Of a DNA stretch of 64,000 nt, positions 53,192 through 64,000 are shown one piece after another (the first letter of the stretch is position 1; each line of letters opens with the position of its first letter). The stretch covers positions 142,008 through 206,007 of the forward strand of contig CAJJDO010000165.1 of assembly GCA_905183005.1 (NCBI GenBank), given 5' to 3'. The DNA comes from Paramecium pentaurelia. Its lineage: Eukaryota > Ciliophora > Oligohymenophorea > Peniculida > Parameciidae. The notes under the pieces are model-generated. The model was not told the origin of the DNA and searched no databases. It saw only the letters and a program-made list of their open reading frames with translations. Made by a program: the position numbers and the translations under genes.

Positions 53192-53404
53192 ATGGACAAT
53201 ATTTAATAAAGAGAAACTTTAGGCTTATTTTTAAGATTCACCAGTATCTGTTAAATTCGTTGTGGAATCTTAAGTTCCAAAGATGATACACTTACTAAAG
53301 ATAATCATCAATGTTTGGGTATATAATTAGTTATAATATGAATAGAGAAATGTACAATTCATATGATAGATTCTTTTAGAAAAATCCAAGATGCATACAA
53401 ATGA
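53192..53404 (+). CDS. Small Tim chaperone (Tim9/Tim10/Tim13 family)
   Basis: Two exons joined by a 27-nt intron (near 53318) give 61 aa: MDNIQQRETLGLFLRFTS, then ICQIRC, 16 residues, CLEKC and TIHMIDSFRKIQDAYK. The twin CX3C motifs with this spacing define small Tims, which form hexamers in the mitochondrial intermembrane space and escort hydrophobic precursors to TIM22 or the SAM complex. The protein is slightly shorter than usual (75-90 aa), mainly in the N-terminal helix, so an upstream exon is possible. The two disulphides expected in the fold can both form. Confidence 0.82.
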
Positions 53405-53432
53405 TAGAAATACATTTAAACAATACAAAATA

Positions 53433-54474
53433 TCATTATTTAATAACTTCATCAAACTTTTAAGATAATTCTTATAGAATTGTATTTGAATATTGCATTG
53501 TGTACTTCCCACCTTTTTCAATTATAATTTTATGATCCATCAATTCCTTAAGATTATCATTCAATTACGATTTGCCAGATACTATCATTTCATCTGAAAG
53601 AGCATCATACAGATCTTAAAAATTCAATCCCTCAAATTTTATAAATATTATATATACATCTCTGCTTTCTAATACTCTTCCTGCAAAATAATAGACAATG
53701 CTTTTCTGTTTTTAAGTCATACTTGATAAAACATACCATAATCCTTCTTCTTGTTTCTATTTTCCCACTTAATCTTCAAAGATTTACAATATTTCCTAAA
53801 AATATGGTTTATTAGTGTGCACACACTAAAAGAATGCTCTTTCAATTTTACATATCATGGGATAGCGATAATTATCAAAACTACAAGCCATACGAACATT
53901 TGGACAATTACTTAATTATCCAAGTAATTTTTATGCTTGTTCATTCAATAAATGACGACCATCAATACTATGTGCAATAATAATGATTGAATGAGGAGTG
54001 TTCTCAATGCATTTTATGATTTATTCTGGATTTCTCACATGTGATTCTATTTTCAATACTTCACCCATCTTTTACAAGAACATCTTCATATTAACTAAAG
54101 GTTTGAATCCTTTCAAAACAAAAAAATACGATTATGGATTACTCCTATAACAAATTAAAATAGAAATACTTCATTAACTCTAACATTGCTTTTTCTAGTA
54201 ATTCAATCTTACTCCCAATTCCAAATACTAAAACATTAAAATCATGATTGATTTCTAAAACAATATCTTTTGATCCAATAATATTTTCTTCAAATTTCTC
54301 TTTCACAGCTTAATCAGCTAATCTTGCTTACAATTTTGTTAAATCAAAGTCAGAACTATCAAATTTTGTGATTTCAGAAGTGTCTTTTATTTTCAAAGAT
54401 GAAATATAATCCTTTAATTTACCATATCTCCTTTGATATTCTTCTCTTCCTTTTTCGTAAGTTTCTACCTACAT
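53433..54474 (-). CDS. ORC2: Origin recognition complex subunit 2 (ORC2)
   Basis: MQVETYEKGREEYQRRYG, NVLVFGIGSKIELLEKA (the ORC2 'fN.L.YG.GSK..ll' motif), IENTPHSIIIIAHSIDGRHL, LSNCPNVRMACSFDNYRYP, ERAFFQCVHTNKPYFQEIL and a winged-helix C-terminus, LKELMDHKIIIEKGGKYTM. A 25-nt intron (near 54155) and others near 53660 and 53810 join the exons. It binds replication origins as part of ORC. About 330 aa, shorter than animal ORC2 because the disordered N-terminus is nearly absent. It converges with the small Tim gene, with 28 nt between stops. Confidence 0.88.
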
Positions 54475-54803
54475 TGAATACAAAGTGTATAATTAAATTA
54501 CTTATAAATTTTGTAAATTGATAAAAAGAAAAACATTCAATATTATAATCCAAATACAAAGACAGCTTATTTGTTGATCCTTTATTTATAACATTGATTT
54601 AGAATATTATATATTTTAGATAATTTTTTACTTATCTTTGATAAATTTTAAAATCAGGTTTTTATATCTAATAATCAATTATCTACTATCTCATTATTTT
54701 ACTAGATTTTCAGAATATTCATTACTCTGTTATGTCAATATTAAATCATCTTAATTCACTCATCAGTCACTTTTATATTATCAAATATTTATTCAATTTA
54801 ATT
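54475..54803. other. Intergenic region, no gene seen
   Basis: 329 nt of AT-rich sequence between two minus-strand genes. No conserved-looking frame. Confidence 0.45.
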
Positions 54804-55013
54804 TCAAAATTCATAATATCTTTCATAATCTAATGGGAAGCTTTTGTCTGTTTCCAAAGCTAAAATTACATTCTTTAAACAAATGTGATTCTTTTCTTTA
54901 GTATTTTTTATTTCTTAACACAAGCAGCCTTTGAAAATTTTGATGTGTTAAAGTGAATTTTTTTTAAGATCTAGATCACCTAGATGTTTCTTACTCTCTT
55001 CCAAATTATCCAT
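54804..55013 (-). CDS. Small protein, unknown
   Basis: A single frame of 69 aa, MDNLEESKKHLGDLDLKKNS then HIKIFKGCLCQEIKNTKEKN and a C-terminus LPLDYERYYEF. It reads like a real small protein (charged helix, two Cys close together), but no family was recognised and a further exon downstream cannot be excluded. It diverges from the gene starting at 55096. Confidence 0.42.
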
Positions 55014-55095
55014 ATAAAAAGATCACTAAGAAGGAAAGGTTAGCTATCACAAATTTGTTTAATTATTTATACAGATTGATTTTACATATACAAAA

Positions 55096-56287
55096 ATGGC
55101 TAGTCATACAATCAGGTATGTAATGAAGTGATAGTTAAAAGCAAAGACATGGAGACTGACAAATACTTTTTAATTGATAATGTAACTGCAGAAGTAAAAC
55201 AGATCAATAAGAACGGTGACTATATTAAAAAGTTTAACATTGAACTAACTGGCAAGGCAAATTACAGTGAAAGAGTAGCCAAGGCATAAGGCGTAAATTG
55301 CAATTTATCAATTTAGGATTAAGCATATATGCCATACAGCACTAAAGTTTTATAAACTAAGCCCAATCTTTATACTCCTTAAACAGACAAGTTTGATGGT
55401 TATGCACAACTACCTCGCACTTTGTAAGAACCCTACATAAACAACACTCGCAAAAGACCCAAAACTACAATAGAAGCCACGAAGTACTTACTTGAAGGGA
55501 AAGAAAAAAATAAAAAGTACTTGATAGGCAAATAATTATAACATATAACTGGCACTATTCATGATTACTTCAAGGCCAAGAAGGAAGGCAAAATAGAGAT
55601 CTTAAAAATGAGGACTGAAACCAAAATGTAGGATTTCGTATCAGGAGGTTCTGTTAAAATCATTAATGGTCGTGAATTGACTCAACCCTAAGTTTTGCAT
55701 GATCCTCCAGAGAAAAGAGCCTAATCAGCCTCTAGAATCAAGTGTGATACTATACCACATACAGCTGAGACAAGGGCATAGACAAGTCAATAGTCAAGAG
55801 TGATTGTCCCTCTAGAAGAGTAAAAATTGAAATCTATGTAATCTTATGGGACATTGAATTAAGAATTATAAAATGCAGAATCTAAAGCTTTATTTTAGAG
55901 TAGAACATACAATCAAACCTCTTAATCGAAAAGAAGTCAGAATGTGATAGACTAAAATGTTTAGTTATACAACATACCACATTTTTAAGAAAGATTGGAT
56001 ATTTTTAAGAAAGAAATCTAGAGTTTCACTTTACCTCAACCAAAGGAGATCAAATAGATTACATCTAAAGGAAGATTTAATTGTCATTTAGCTGATAACT
56101 AAGAACATTATGTATAAGATCGTTTGATGATGAAATTATGTATTTTTTTATTTTTCACAAAGTTCAACCTGAATAATTTAAGTCAAATGAAAGTCCAAAA
56201 AAACAGGAAATGGAAAAATAAAGAAGGATTTTGGCTAAAATGAAAGAGGCTGATATGTTGACTAGAAATTTAAAATTGAAGTTGTGA
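55096..56287 (+). CDS. Protein of unknown function, Lys/Gln-rich
   Basis: MASHTIS is spliced (26-nt intron) to KDMETDKYFLIDNVTAEVKQ. It continues with VNCNLSIQDQAYMPYSTKVL, IGKQLQHITGTIHDYFKAKK, SGGSVKIINGRELTQPQVLH and a C-terminal helix KQEMEKQRRILAKMKEADML reached by a second 23-nt intron. About 380 aa. Codon use is richer in C-ending codons (GGC, GCC, AAC) than most neighbours, suggesting higher expression. No domain recognised; a cytoskeletal or ciliary role is only a guess. Confidence 0.65.
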
Positions 56288-56349
56288 ATTACTATTCTAG
56301 AAAATATAATTTAGAAACACGACATGTGTTTTTAATAAATAAAATAATT

Positions 56350-56822
56350 ATGTCATTTTTCGGAAAAGTCTTCCTTCTCACAGCTCTTGCTGGTTACAGT
56401 TACCTCCTCCTCACAGATGCTACTTTAGGAAAACAATTCGATACCAAATATGCTAATTTCTAACAATAAGCATTGGTCAAGCAAGTATTTGAATTCAATT
56501 ACATATTCAAGTATATTCCAGCTGATGTCTTCTAGCATGTCCCAGCCCTTTTAGCTAAACAAATTGTTGGAGGCCTTTTGACAAGCACTGTCCTACTTTT
56601 TATCTGTGGAGGGTATTAAACACAAGTTAATTTTTAAGTTTCGTCGTTTTTCCTGTCCTTGGTTTATTACTTCAAATTGTCATCTAAAGTAATCCATTAT
56701 TCAGCAATGATCATGTCACATAAGTTGAATGCTTTAAGCTAACTGCTTTGATTGGAGGATTATTAATTTGGGCTTCATCCAATTGTTGTTCTAAATAGGC
56801 AACTAAAGCAAAAACAGAGTGA
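56350..56822 (+). CDS. Small multipass membrane protein, possibly DoxX-like
   Basis: About 148 aa, with one 26-nt intron near 56612. Four hydrophobic stretches are visible: VFLLTALAGYSYLLL, LLTSTVLLFICGG, FVVFPVLGLLLQIVI and LTALIGGLLIWASS. Between the first two sits a conserved-looking loop, YIFKYIPADVFQHVPALL. The four-helix size recalls DoxX/SURF4-like proteins, but no diagnostic motif is present. Codon use is strongly biased to CTC, GTC and ACC, as in highly expressed genes. Confidence 0.6.
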
Positions 56823-56844
56823 TAAAATAACATTATGATATATA

Positions 56845-58062
56845 TCATTAAAAGTCTTCTAATTTCGGATGAACATATTTATCCCAATCCTTAGGTCTCT
56901 CTATTTTACTTTCTCCTTCTAACCATTTTTTTCTTATCCCATTCTCCCAAACTCCGACTTAACTCTGTCCATCGTTTAACATATACCTTCCTATTCCATG
57001 TTGCTTCCCTTATAACCAATATCCTTCATAGCATCGACCATCATTCCATTTATACACTCCAAATCCATGTTTCTTATCATTTAAGTACTCCCCATCATAA
57101 TTCCTTCCGTCTGGCCAATAGTAAATGCCCCTTCCATTCATTTGATTATGCTACCAAAACCCTTCATAGCGCTTTGTATGAACTAATCATCTTACCCTCC
57201 CATCAGGCCAAATATAAACTCCAAAACCATTTAATTTGTTATCATTCCACATTCCTTTATAAGTAGAGCCATCAGCCCATTAATAGGCTCCGAAACCTTA
57301 CTTCTTTCCTTATCTATATTGACCTTCATATTTCGAATTATCTGCCCAAAATTCTCTACCCTATCCATGTTGCAAATCTTCAAGCCATTCCCCGTCAAAT
57401 TAAGCTCCATCAGCATGGATATACTTACCAACACCATTTGCTCTATCATTTTTCCATTCACCTTCATAATAGTCTCCATCCACATGCCAAAACTTACCTC
57501 TGCCATTAGCTTAATTAGCTTTCCATTCACCTTCATATTTTGCTCCATCAGACCATATTTGAATTCCAAAACCATCTCTCATATTTCCTATCCATTCTCC
57601 CTCATAAATTGCTCCACTCTTAAACACATATTTAGGCCTCTTCTCTCTAGGACCTTGCTTATTGACCTCATCTTAATTCAAATCTTCTTAATTTCTTTTA
57701 TCCATTCCGTCTTTTTTAAAGATGCTGGGATCATTTTAAGATTCTTGGGTCAGTTATGGTTATTGTATTTGAGCACTGAAAGTAACTAATTAGGTTGGGG
57801 CTATAGCTGGAGTCACGATAGGAGTTGGAATTGGGGCTTCTGATTAATACTTTTATTCTAAGTTTGTATTTTTCCTCAACTCTATTCCTTTGCTCACTAA
57901 TTATTCTCATGGATTACATGAACTTTCATCATTTTCTTCTTCAGGTGGTTACTAAGAATACTGATTCATATTTTAAGAGCTCTGCTGTCTGATCTCTGAT
58001 AAAACTACTACCTATTCTTCTCTTTTCTAACAAGTCTAACACTATGAGCATTAACTACCCAT
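56845..58062 (-). CDS. MORN-repeat protein with N-terminal lipidation signal
   Basis: MGSQCSQCQTC fits N-myristoylation (Gly2, Ser6) with palmitoylatable Cys. A low-complexity linker (APIPTPIVTPAIAPTQ) precedes nine MORN repeats of 23 residues: YEGEWIGNMRDGFGIQIW, YEGEWKANQANGRGKFW, YEGEWKNDRANGVGKYI, FDGEWLEDLQHGQGREFW, YEGQYRQGKKQGFGAYQW, YKGMWNDNKLNGFGVYIW, then YEGFW, YDGEY and YEGYW units. The C-terminus is LEGESKIERPKDWDKY. Introns of 21 nt (near 57915) and 24 nt (near 57195) are used. MORN arrays bind membranes or act as structural rods. It is probably at the cell cortex or cilium. The antisense frame at 57319-57789 is a shadow. Confidence 0.85.
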
Positions 58063-58099
58063 TTTTAATTATAAAAATTTATATTATTATCTAAAATCT

Positions 58100-59990
58100 T
58101 GTTGACCTGATAGTATTTATGAACCTATAAGCAAATATTTCTGGTGTTTAAGTAAAGATATTGAAATTATGATGCATTGCTAAAAGCTTTCTCTGCCATT
58201 TTGACAAATGATAGCTAATAATAGATTGTTGTATCTTCTTGGGAAGGGAAAGCATTCGAAGGTATGGTATATCCATTAATCTACTCACATTTCTTTAATA
58301 CTCTCCCCAATCAATCTTCATTCATTATTGATAGTGAATAATCAAGCAAGTAAGTATTTTGAAAAACTCATAATCTTGAAATAAATCTAATTCCAAAAAA
58401 AAATGACTTTGTATCAATCAATCCTGTTCCACTACTCTAACTTATCGAAATCCACAACTTTCATAGTGATTTTAGAAAGATCCATATATTTTAGTTTTCC
58501 CTTCAGTGCATCTCCTTTTCGTTTCATATCCTTAATCGATTTTCTATTTTTACTCACGTGATGAAAATATTTTGGCATTCATTATCTAAAACTATTTAAT
58601 TCCCAATCAGCTATACTTTTCAGAATCCATTTATTTTCATAACTGAAGAAAAAGATCCCAAAATTTACTTTCATCCTTATTAATCATATTTTCAATTAGT
58701 TCAGCATTCTTTTCTAACGAGAAATAATCAGAAGCATCAATGTCCGAATTGTCAGATTTATAAACCTAAAATTCAACTGATTTAATTACAGAATAAAAGT
58801 TTGAGAGACAAGGCAAACATCTAAGGGCTAGTTCTTTTGACGTGTTACATTTCTTTAACATAAAATTAAATTCCTTGCATAGTGCTTAATTATTGAGTTT
58901 ATATTTATCTAGAGTCCATACTATAGTAATTTATTCTTCACTCAAAGTTTCTCTAATGAGATGAGCATTTAATTTAATATCCTAATTTTGTTGCCCTAGC
59001 CTAAATTATCAATTGTAATATTCCATCAATATCAGTTCTTACAACTGAAAATTGTCTAAAAATTTTTCAATGCAATTGAAATATTAAATAATCCTTGCTT
59101 AAACATTTCAAATTTGAAATATTCTAATGGATTTCTAAACATCAATAAATTGTTTATCCACATAGATAATTTAAGCCTCTTTTTTGAGCTATTGATAAAA
59201 TGTTTTATGAACCATATTAACTAACTTTTGTAAAAAGGAACATGTCAGTGTAAGCATCACTATATTTTAGCAGGTTAATACGACGGATGTTCTCTTATTT
59301 AAATGAAAGCTCTAATCATGATGAGAAGTGATAGAAATATTGTTGAGATGATGTATATGATAAGCAAAGACTTTTTTAGATTCTAAAATTATCATCATTT
59401 GGTTAGATCTAATAGAATTATAATATTGTGTATAGGGCTGATATGATATTATATGATATGATATACATAATTTGAAATACATAATGAGCCAAAGGCAAAT
59501 ATTTCCTTTCTAAGATTATTTTTTGATGCATCTTTCTCCAAGTTTTGGTTGTTCCCTTTTATATTTATGGCTGAAAAACAAACAAAAGAATATGAACACT
59601 AAACAGAAAGAATGAAGAAATATCATAAATTTTGCATTCACTTTCAATACTTATGTAATTTCTCATCTTACATAATTGTATAGATTACTTCATGGTAAAA
59701 CAATATTCAAAATTGTGAATAAATTAACCTAAAAACCATAGGTCTGTGTAAAATCAACCCATTGGCAATAGAATGATTCATTTAAATTTTTCTCTGTATT
59801 AAGGGGAGTATTAACATCAAGACTTGCCCATAGATTGAAGTACTCAATTATGAAAATCTCAAAGCAACAAAATGTCTCCTGAAGATTTAAGCCCAGTTTT
59901 CCATGCCAAAATTAGGAAAAATAATTAAAAAGCTGCAAACCACATCTCTTTTGATTAGAAATATAAGGCATAAGATGCCTTAAAACCATA
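58100..59990 (-). pseudogene. Decayed 7TM-phosphatidylinositol-phosphate-kinase-like locus
   Basis: Fragments of a PIP kinase fold are clear on the minus strand: FGIFFFSYENKWILKSIADW, YMDLSKITMKVVDFDKLE and TYLLDYSLSIMNED (the LMDYSLL motif), then INGYTIPSNAFPSQEDT. However, the central DLKGS-type segment is missing and at least four in-frame TGA codons interrupt the kinase frame, with no GT-AG introns to remove them. Upstream text has membrane-helix character (MWFAAFQLFFLILAWKTGL) with more TGAs and frame changes, as in a 7TM-PIPK. I read it as a pseudogene; unresolved splicing is the alternative. Ends are approximate. Confidence 0.45.
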
Positions 59991-60275
59991 AAATATATTT
60001 TTTATTTTTAATTCTATTTCAGAAATTTATTGAATCTATAGTAATTAATACATGATCAAATTTAAGGTATACTAGATCATCGTTTATCGATCGTTATACT
60101 ATTTGAATTTTATTTGATTTTTAATTCAGTTCATCTATTCTAATATTTTTTAATGGTATTTCTTGTATTACAAGGCTAAAATTTATGATTTATTTTTTTT
60201 TAATTAGATTTTACTCATAATTTTAATAAATATTATTTTTTACAGATCAGAAAGAAAATTTTATATTCATACCTA

Positions 60276-60825
60276 AATTACTCTGATGGATTTCTTTTAC
60301 ATTATATTTTTATATTCTTTTTTTAATTATTTTTATAGCTAGTAATAATCAATCTATTGTTTATTCATGTAAATAACTATTAAACTCATGAAGAGCATGA
60401 ATTTATCTTGATATTAATAGATAAATAGTTTCTTCATTCGTTTTTGGAATAATCCAATTTGCAACTTATCTAGCTTATATTTCTACTTAGCAAAATCAAA
60501 TATTAAGGATTGATTATTCATTTAACACTAGACTTAATCTAATTTCTTTATTATTTAATATCTTAGTTTTTTTCCTTAGGCTGAACATATAGAATTTTTA
60601 ATATTATTTCTTAAATTGGCTTCATTACTTGCTAAATGGTATTTTATAAAATTAATGACAAGGACCAATATTAGAATCACATTCAATCTCTTTATTATTG
60701 CCATTTTAATTGCTTAATAAAATCCATAATCTGCTATCTTAGAGACAATATATTTAATCGCTATTATTATATCAGTATCATTCTCTTATAAATTATTCCT
60801 ATATGAGTATCATCCATAGATATGA
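60276..60825 (+). CDS. Possible multipass membrane protein or fragment, unresolved exons
   Basis: Hydrophobic text on the plus strand reads FGIIQFATYLAYISTQQ, RLNLISLLFNIL, FQYYFLNWLHYLLNG and ITFNLFIIAILIAQQNPQS, then ILETIYLIAIIISVSFSYKL up to a TGA at 60823. Introns of 27 nt and 24 nt (near 60576 and 60640) would join the middle exons. The 5' end has no start in frame, and the same frame continues as membrane-like text after the TGA. It may be a real small membrane protein or a relic. 59991-60275 shows nothing. Confidence 0.28.
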
Positions 60826-61038
60826 CTACTCTTTTTTTTGTTAATTTTAGACATCACATAGTTTGATTAAATTTCTCTTGCAAATTAACTTTTCTGCCTT
60901 TCTTCTGATATCATAACTTTCATTTTATGCTGAATCTGGTCCTTTATGATCATTTCAATTAATAGTTTATTTCAAATTTGCTTTGAAATGCATAGAAGGC
61001 ATATTTGATGATATTATTATTATTAATAAATTAATTAC

Positions 61039-62595
61039 ATGTCCGGATAAAGACAAGAGATAGAATAGATGAAGTAAGGTTCCAAATTAGCTAAATCAAA
61101 CAAATAAACATTAAAAAGAACAGGGACGATTTTATCTGAGAAAACTAGTTCTTTTGAAGATAGTCGAGTAACCTTGTTACTTTTTGAAAAATACCGTATT
61201 GTAGAGATGACTAGATTTTGTGTTATATTTGCATGCTAAATACTAGCTATCTTATAGGTATACATCTAATCCTATAGTTTTCTCTTTTTTCAGTATGAAA
61301 GCTCTTTTCAGGATCAATTCGAACAGACTTTTGACAGTGAGACAACTCTGCTCCTTTACCTAATTTTCTTTTAGACAATCGTGGCAAGTAAATTGTATAT
61401 TTGTCATAGTCACTCTTACTTTAACCTCCTATTAAGTTCTATTAGCTTACCAAAAAAAGGCTATGATGGTTACCCCATAGGCTAGTCTTCTAGACTCCAA
61501 TCTTATATATGGCCTTATAATCGAAGTACTATTGATGATCCCTTCTCCTACTCCTTTTACATAGAGAATAAAGGTTCCATTTCATGAACGTTACACAGAT
61601 ACTCCACGCTACTATTATGTGAATGAAATTCTAACATACATTCTTACTTGCCGAGTGGTCTTATTAATCAATATTGCACTCAAATTTTAAGCATTTTACA
61701 ATAGTTAAATTGGAAGATTATGGTTAACTACTTTCATTCTATTTTTAGCCGACTCTATTCCACAGATTTCGATACACATTTAGTATTCAAAATATGCATG
61801 AAGGACATCCCTGGGTTTACATTGATGGGTCTATTTGGTGCTGGAATGCTGTTATTTGGATATAGCATGGAAATTGCAGAAAGAGCTCTTCTACGTGATG
61901 AAACTTCATTTAGTGATTACAATGTAGGCAAATCACTTTGGGTCACTCTTATAACTATTGCTACTGTTGGTTATGGTGATTTCTATCCAACTACAGATTT
62001 AGGTAGAATATCAATGGCTGTTTGTGTTTTTTGGGGTGTTTCTAATACTTCTCTTTTTACTGCCATGCTCTACTCGATGTTGTAAGCAGAGACCAGTGAA
62101 GAATTAGTTTGGGCATTGCTTGAAAAAGCAAATGTGAGGAACATAATGAAGGCTTGTAGTTAATATTTGTTTGTCAGGATACAAAGACTAAAACTTAAAG
62201 CTTAGAATTAAAACACCAATGATAAAAGTCATCTTAAAGAATAAGTAGAGTTGATTCAAGAAACTTTAAAAGCAATTAGTTAAATGAAAAGATAATACAG
62301 AGATATTGATGGAGAAGCTACTATGGTGATGGCAAAGAGGAAGTTCAAAGATATCAACAACATGTTTGAAGAACATCTTTCTATTTTGAAAGAATCTAAA
62401 CGATTGCAAGTTCTCTCAAGCATCAATTACTAATATTGTTATGAATCTAATGTTAATTCAGGTACAAAAAACAAACAAAGCTCCCCACACATTTAAACTT
62501 ATCAAACTGATGACAAGTAAAGCAAGGACGAAGCCTTTTTTGCCAATTTGTAAGATAATGAATCCAATCTACTATTAATGGACTTTCGTGATTGA
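61039..62595 (+). CDS. SK-type (calcium-activated, small-conductance) K+ channel
   Basis: About 500 aa. The N-terminus is hydrophilic (MSGQRQEIEQMKQGSKLAKS). Six membrane segments follow, with EVLLMIPSPTPF and YTDTPRYYYVNEILTYILT in the S2-S4 region, as in SK channels. The pore has the selectivity filter TIATVGYGDFYP, followed by an S6 helix. The C-terminal part, LQAETSEELVWALLEKANV...VRIQRLKLKAQNQ, sits where the calmodulin-binding domain is found. Introns of 22 nt (near 61392) and 26 nt (near 61712) are used. Ca2+-activated K+ currents shape swimming behaviour in Paramecium; the family is large there. Confidence 0.88.
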
Positions 62596-63333
62596 CTATA
62601 ATTTATTGAAGAATTATGAAAAATATCTTATTTCTTATTAATAATATAATTTTATTTATGATATATAGGGCAAATTATTTTGGGGTTAAATAAAAATTCA
62701 GTTATGTTTAATTATATGAGATTTAATTAAATATAAAAGAACCACATTTCTTTTAAAATATATTAATTATGTATCATACAATAAATTTAAGAATTTCAAA
62801 TATTTTTTACATCTATTTTCAATAAATCTTAGATCTTTATAAAAAAAAAAGTGGTGAAAAAGTTAATACAATTAATTACTAATAATACTAAACTCAAGTA
62901 TTTTGTATTTTGAGTCAAAAAAAAGTATTTTTTAAATTTAAACAAATTGTTGTGAAAATAATCTAGACTATTTTAAATTAATCACCTGGTATCATTTATT
63001 ATTCAATTTATGTGTTTGATAAGTTTAGACAATACTCTAGATGATGGTAGGTTGTACAAGATAGATCCTAGAAATTGAACAACCATCAGCTTATTTTAAG
63101 ATTTAATTACTTATATAAAGAATTTCATTAATGCTCTACAGATTGAGTCATTTATTTATAGAAGAATAATTTTAGATTGAAGATAATTTATGCAATAAAT
63201 TTGTGATTTCAAATATCTTGTAATTCATGCTTATATCATAAAAAGGCTTCATAATAAATTTTAGCTTTCCCTACCTAAATACAACTAAAACAATATATGA
63301 AAACAATTTCATTATCTTAATAATATTAATAAT

Positions 63334-63335
<2 letters not shown>
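62596..63335. other. Intergenic region, no gene seen
   Basis: 740 nt, AT-rich, with several A runs. No conserved-looking frame on either strand and no tRNA-like element found. Confidence 0.45.

Positions 63336-63365
<30 letters not shown>
63336..63365. repeat. (AAT)n microsatellite
   Basis: About ten AAT triplets directly before AAAATGAAC, resembling the longer AAT tract before the ATG at 27771. Confidence 0.8.
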
Positions 63366-63367
<2 letters not shown>

Positions 63368-63459
63368 TGAACATTAAAAATTACTCTAGTCACCTTGTCA
63401 CTAGGCTTTTCATATTTAGCATTAATTAATAGAATTTTAAATTCAAATTATCAATCTTC

Positions 63460-64000
63460 TCACAAACGTAATCTTACTAAAACTATAACAAGAAGATTTA
63501 GGAAAAAGATAGTAAATTACTATCGAATTCTTCTTCAAATCATTCAAATTCCTTGTTTAAATCAGGATCATGCATAATTAATTGGCTAAAAGTCTATTTA
63601 TCACAACAATTAGCTTTTTTCCAAGCTAGTCTGAACATTTTGAAATTACTTTATCATCGTCTGCCTCTTTCACTCAATTGAAAGAATTACTCTCTAATTT
63701 CTATCTGTTATATTCTGATTCCAGTTTATTCATATTCCATATCACTTAAGGCTTATGACTATTTTTGAGCTCATTTCTAAATCTCCATACTTATTCAGAT
63801 GTAGATTCCAAGATTGCAATTGGTTTGAAAGTGATTCTTCCATTTTACTGATTCCCTCACTAGGGATGAAATTTGTAGTGAGCAATCAAGTTAAGACTCA
63901 AAACCAACATAAGAGCCATTGATTTTAGTGGCAAAATTTCTTTAAACCCAGGTAAGTAGTGTGACTCAATCAACTTAATGAAGTGACTAATGACCATAAT
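63460..64000 (-). pseudogene. Fragmentary coding-like sequence at right edge, probably decayed
   Basis: The minus strand shows coding-like pieces, QVWRFRNELKNSHKPQVIWN, FKMFRLAWKKANCCDKQTFS and LIMHDPDLNKEFE followed by FEEEFDS, but TGAs fall between them (for example inside the last acidic segment) without GT-AG introns to remove them. It runs off the window. No family was recognised. A forward open frame from 63367 (MNIKNYSSHLVTRLFIFSIN) overlaps it and is less convincing. Confidence 0.3.

Noticed and set aside
57231..57575. Minus-strand frame with Met/Val/Asn-rich repeats
   Set aside because: A frame-shifted shadow of the MORN repeats, which read correctly in another frame of the same strand.
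57319..57789. Plus-strand open frame of 156 aa, hydrophobic
   Set aside because: Antisense to the MORN repeats; its periodic hydrophobic pattern is the complement of the repeat.

Overview
This window is protist nuclear DNA and almost certainly comes from the somatic (macronuclear) genome of a Paramecium-like ciliate. The sequence is very AT-rich. Long conserved reading frames run through dozens of TAA and TAG codons and stop only at TGA, so TAA and TAG must encode Gln. Most genes carry introns of about 17-30 nt (GTA...TAG) that must be removed to keep frame. Gene content agrees: a trichocyst matrix protein, two Tmc-family giants, an SK-type K+ channel, a three-cNBD cyclic-nucleotide kinase and several cilium proteins. 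A bacterial-code or standard-code scan finds almost nothing here, so every call was made by reading all frames with TGA as the only stop and placing introns by eye. Start codons and some splice sites are therefore tentative.

Left part (1-14.9 kb): mostly minus-strand genes. They are a two-TM ciliate membrane protein running off the edge, a PKG-like kinase, a TXNDC17-like thioredoxin with a damaged active site, a CXC (tesmin/TSO1-like) DNA-binding protein with an unusually long intron, and a Tmc-family membrane protein of about 1,480 aa. The coiled-coil gene at 5.1-7.6 kb is on the plus strand. A second Tmc-family gene (15.8-20.6 kb) points away from the first across an 883-bp spacer that holds an eight-G tract.

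Middle (20.6-44 kb): alanine aminotransferase, a mitochondrial carrier and a dynamitin-like gene are packed head to tail with 9-15 nt between them. An LRR-ankyrin gene and a TLDc gene diverge from start codons only 23 nt apart. Next come a large coiled-coil gene whose ATG directly follows a 108-nt AAT repeat, two tandem pseudokinases, a MGC-type lipidated protein, a B-box protein, several unrecognised coiled-coil genes, a bZIP factor, a possible VHS-like protein, an IQUB-like cilium protein and a WD40 protein.

Right part (44-64 kb): a trichocyst matrix protein, a single-pass membrane protein, a Cys-rich surface protein with a GPI-type tail, a MUL1-like RING ligase, a CFAP96-like microtubule protein, a small HTH protein, Sec61 alpha, a small Tim chaperone (61 aa), ORC2, a myristoylated MORN protein, a decayed 7TM-PIP-kinase-like locus, an SK K+ channel and a second decayed locus at the right edge. 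Neighbouring genes show no shared pathway. The recurring theme is ciliate cell-surface, cilium and secretion biology in an extremely compact layout. No tRNA, rRNA, CRISPR array or transposon was recognised.
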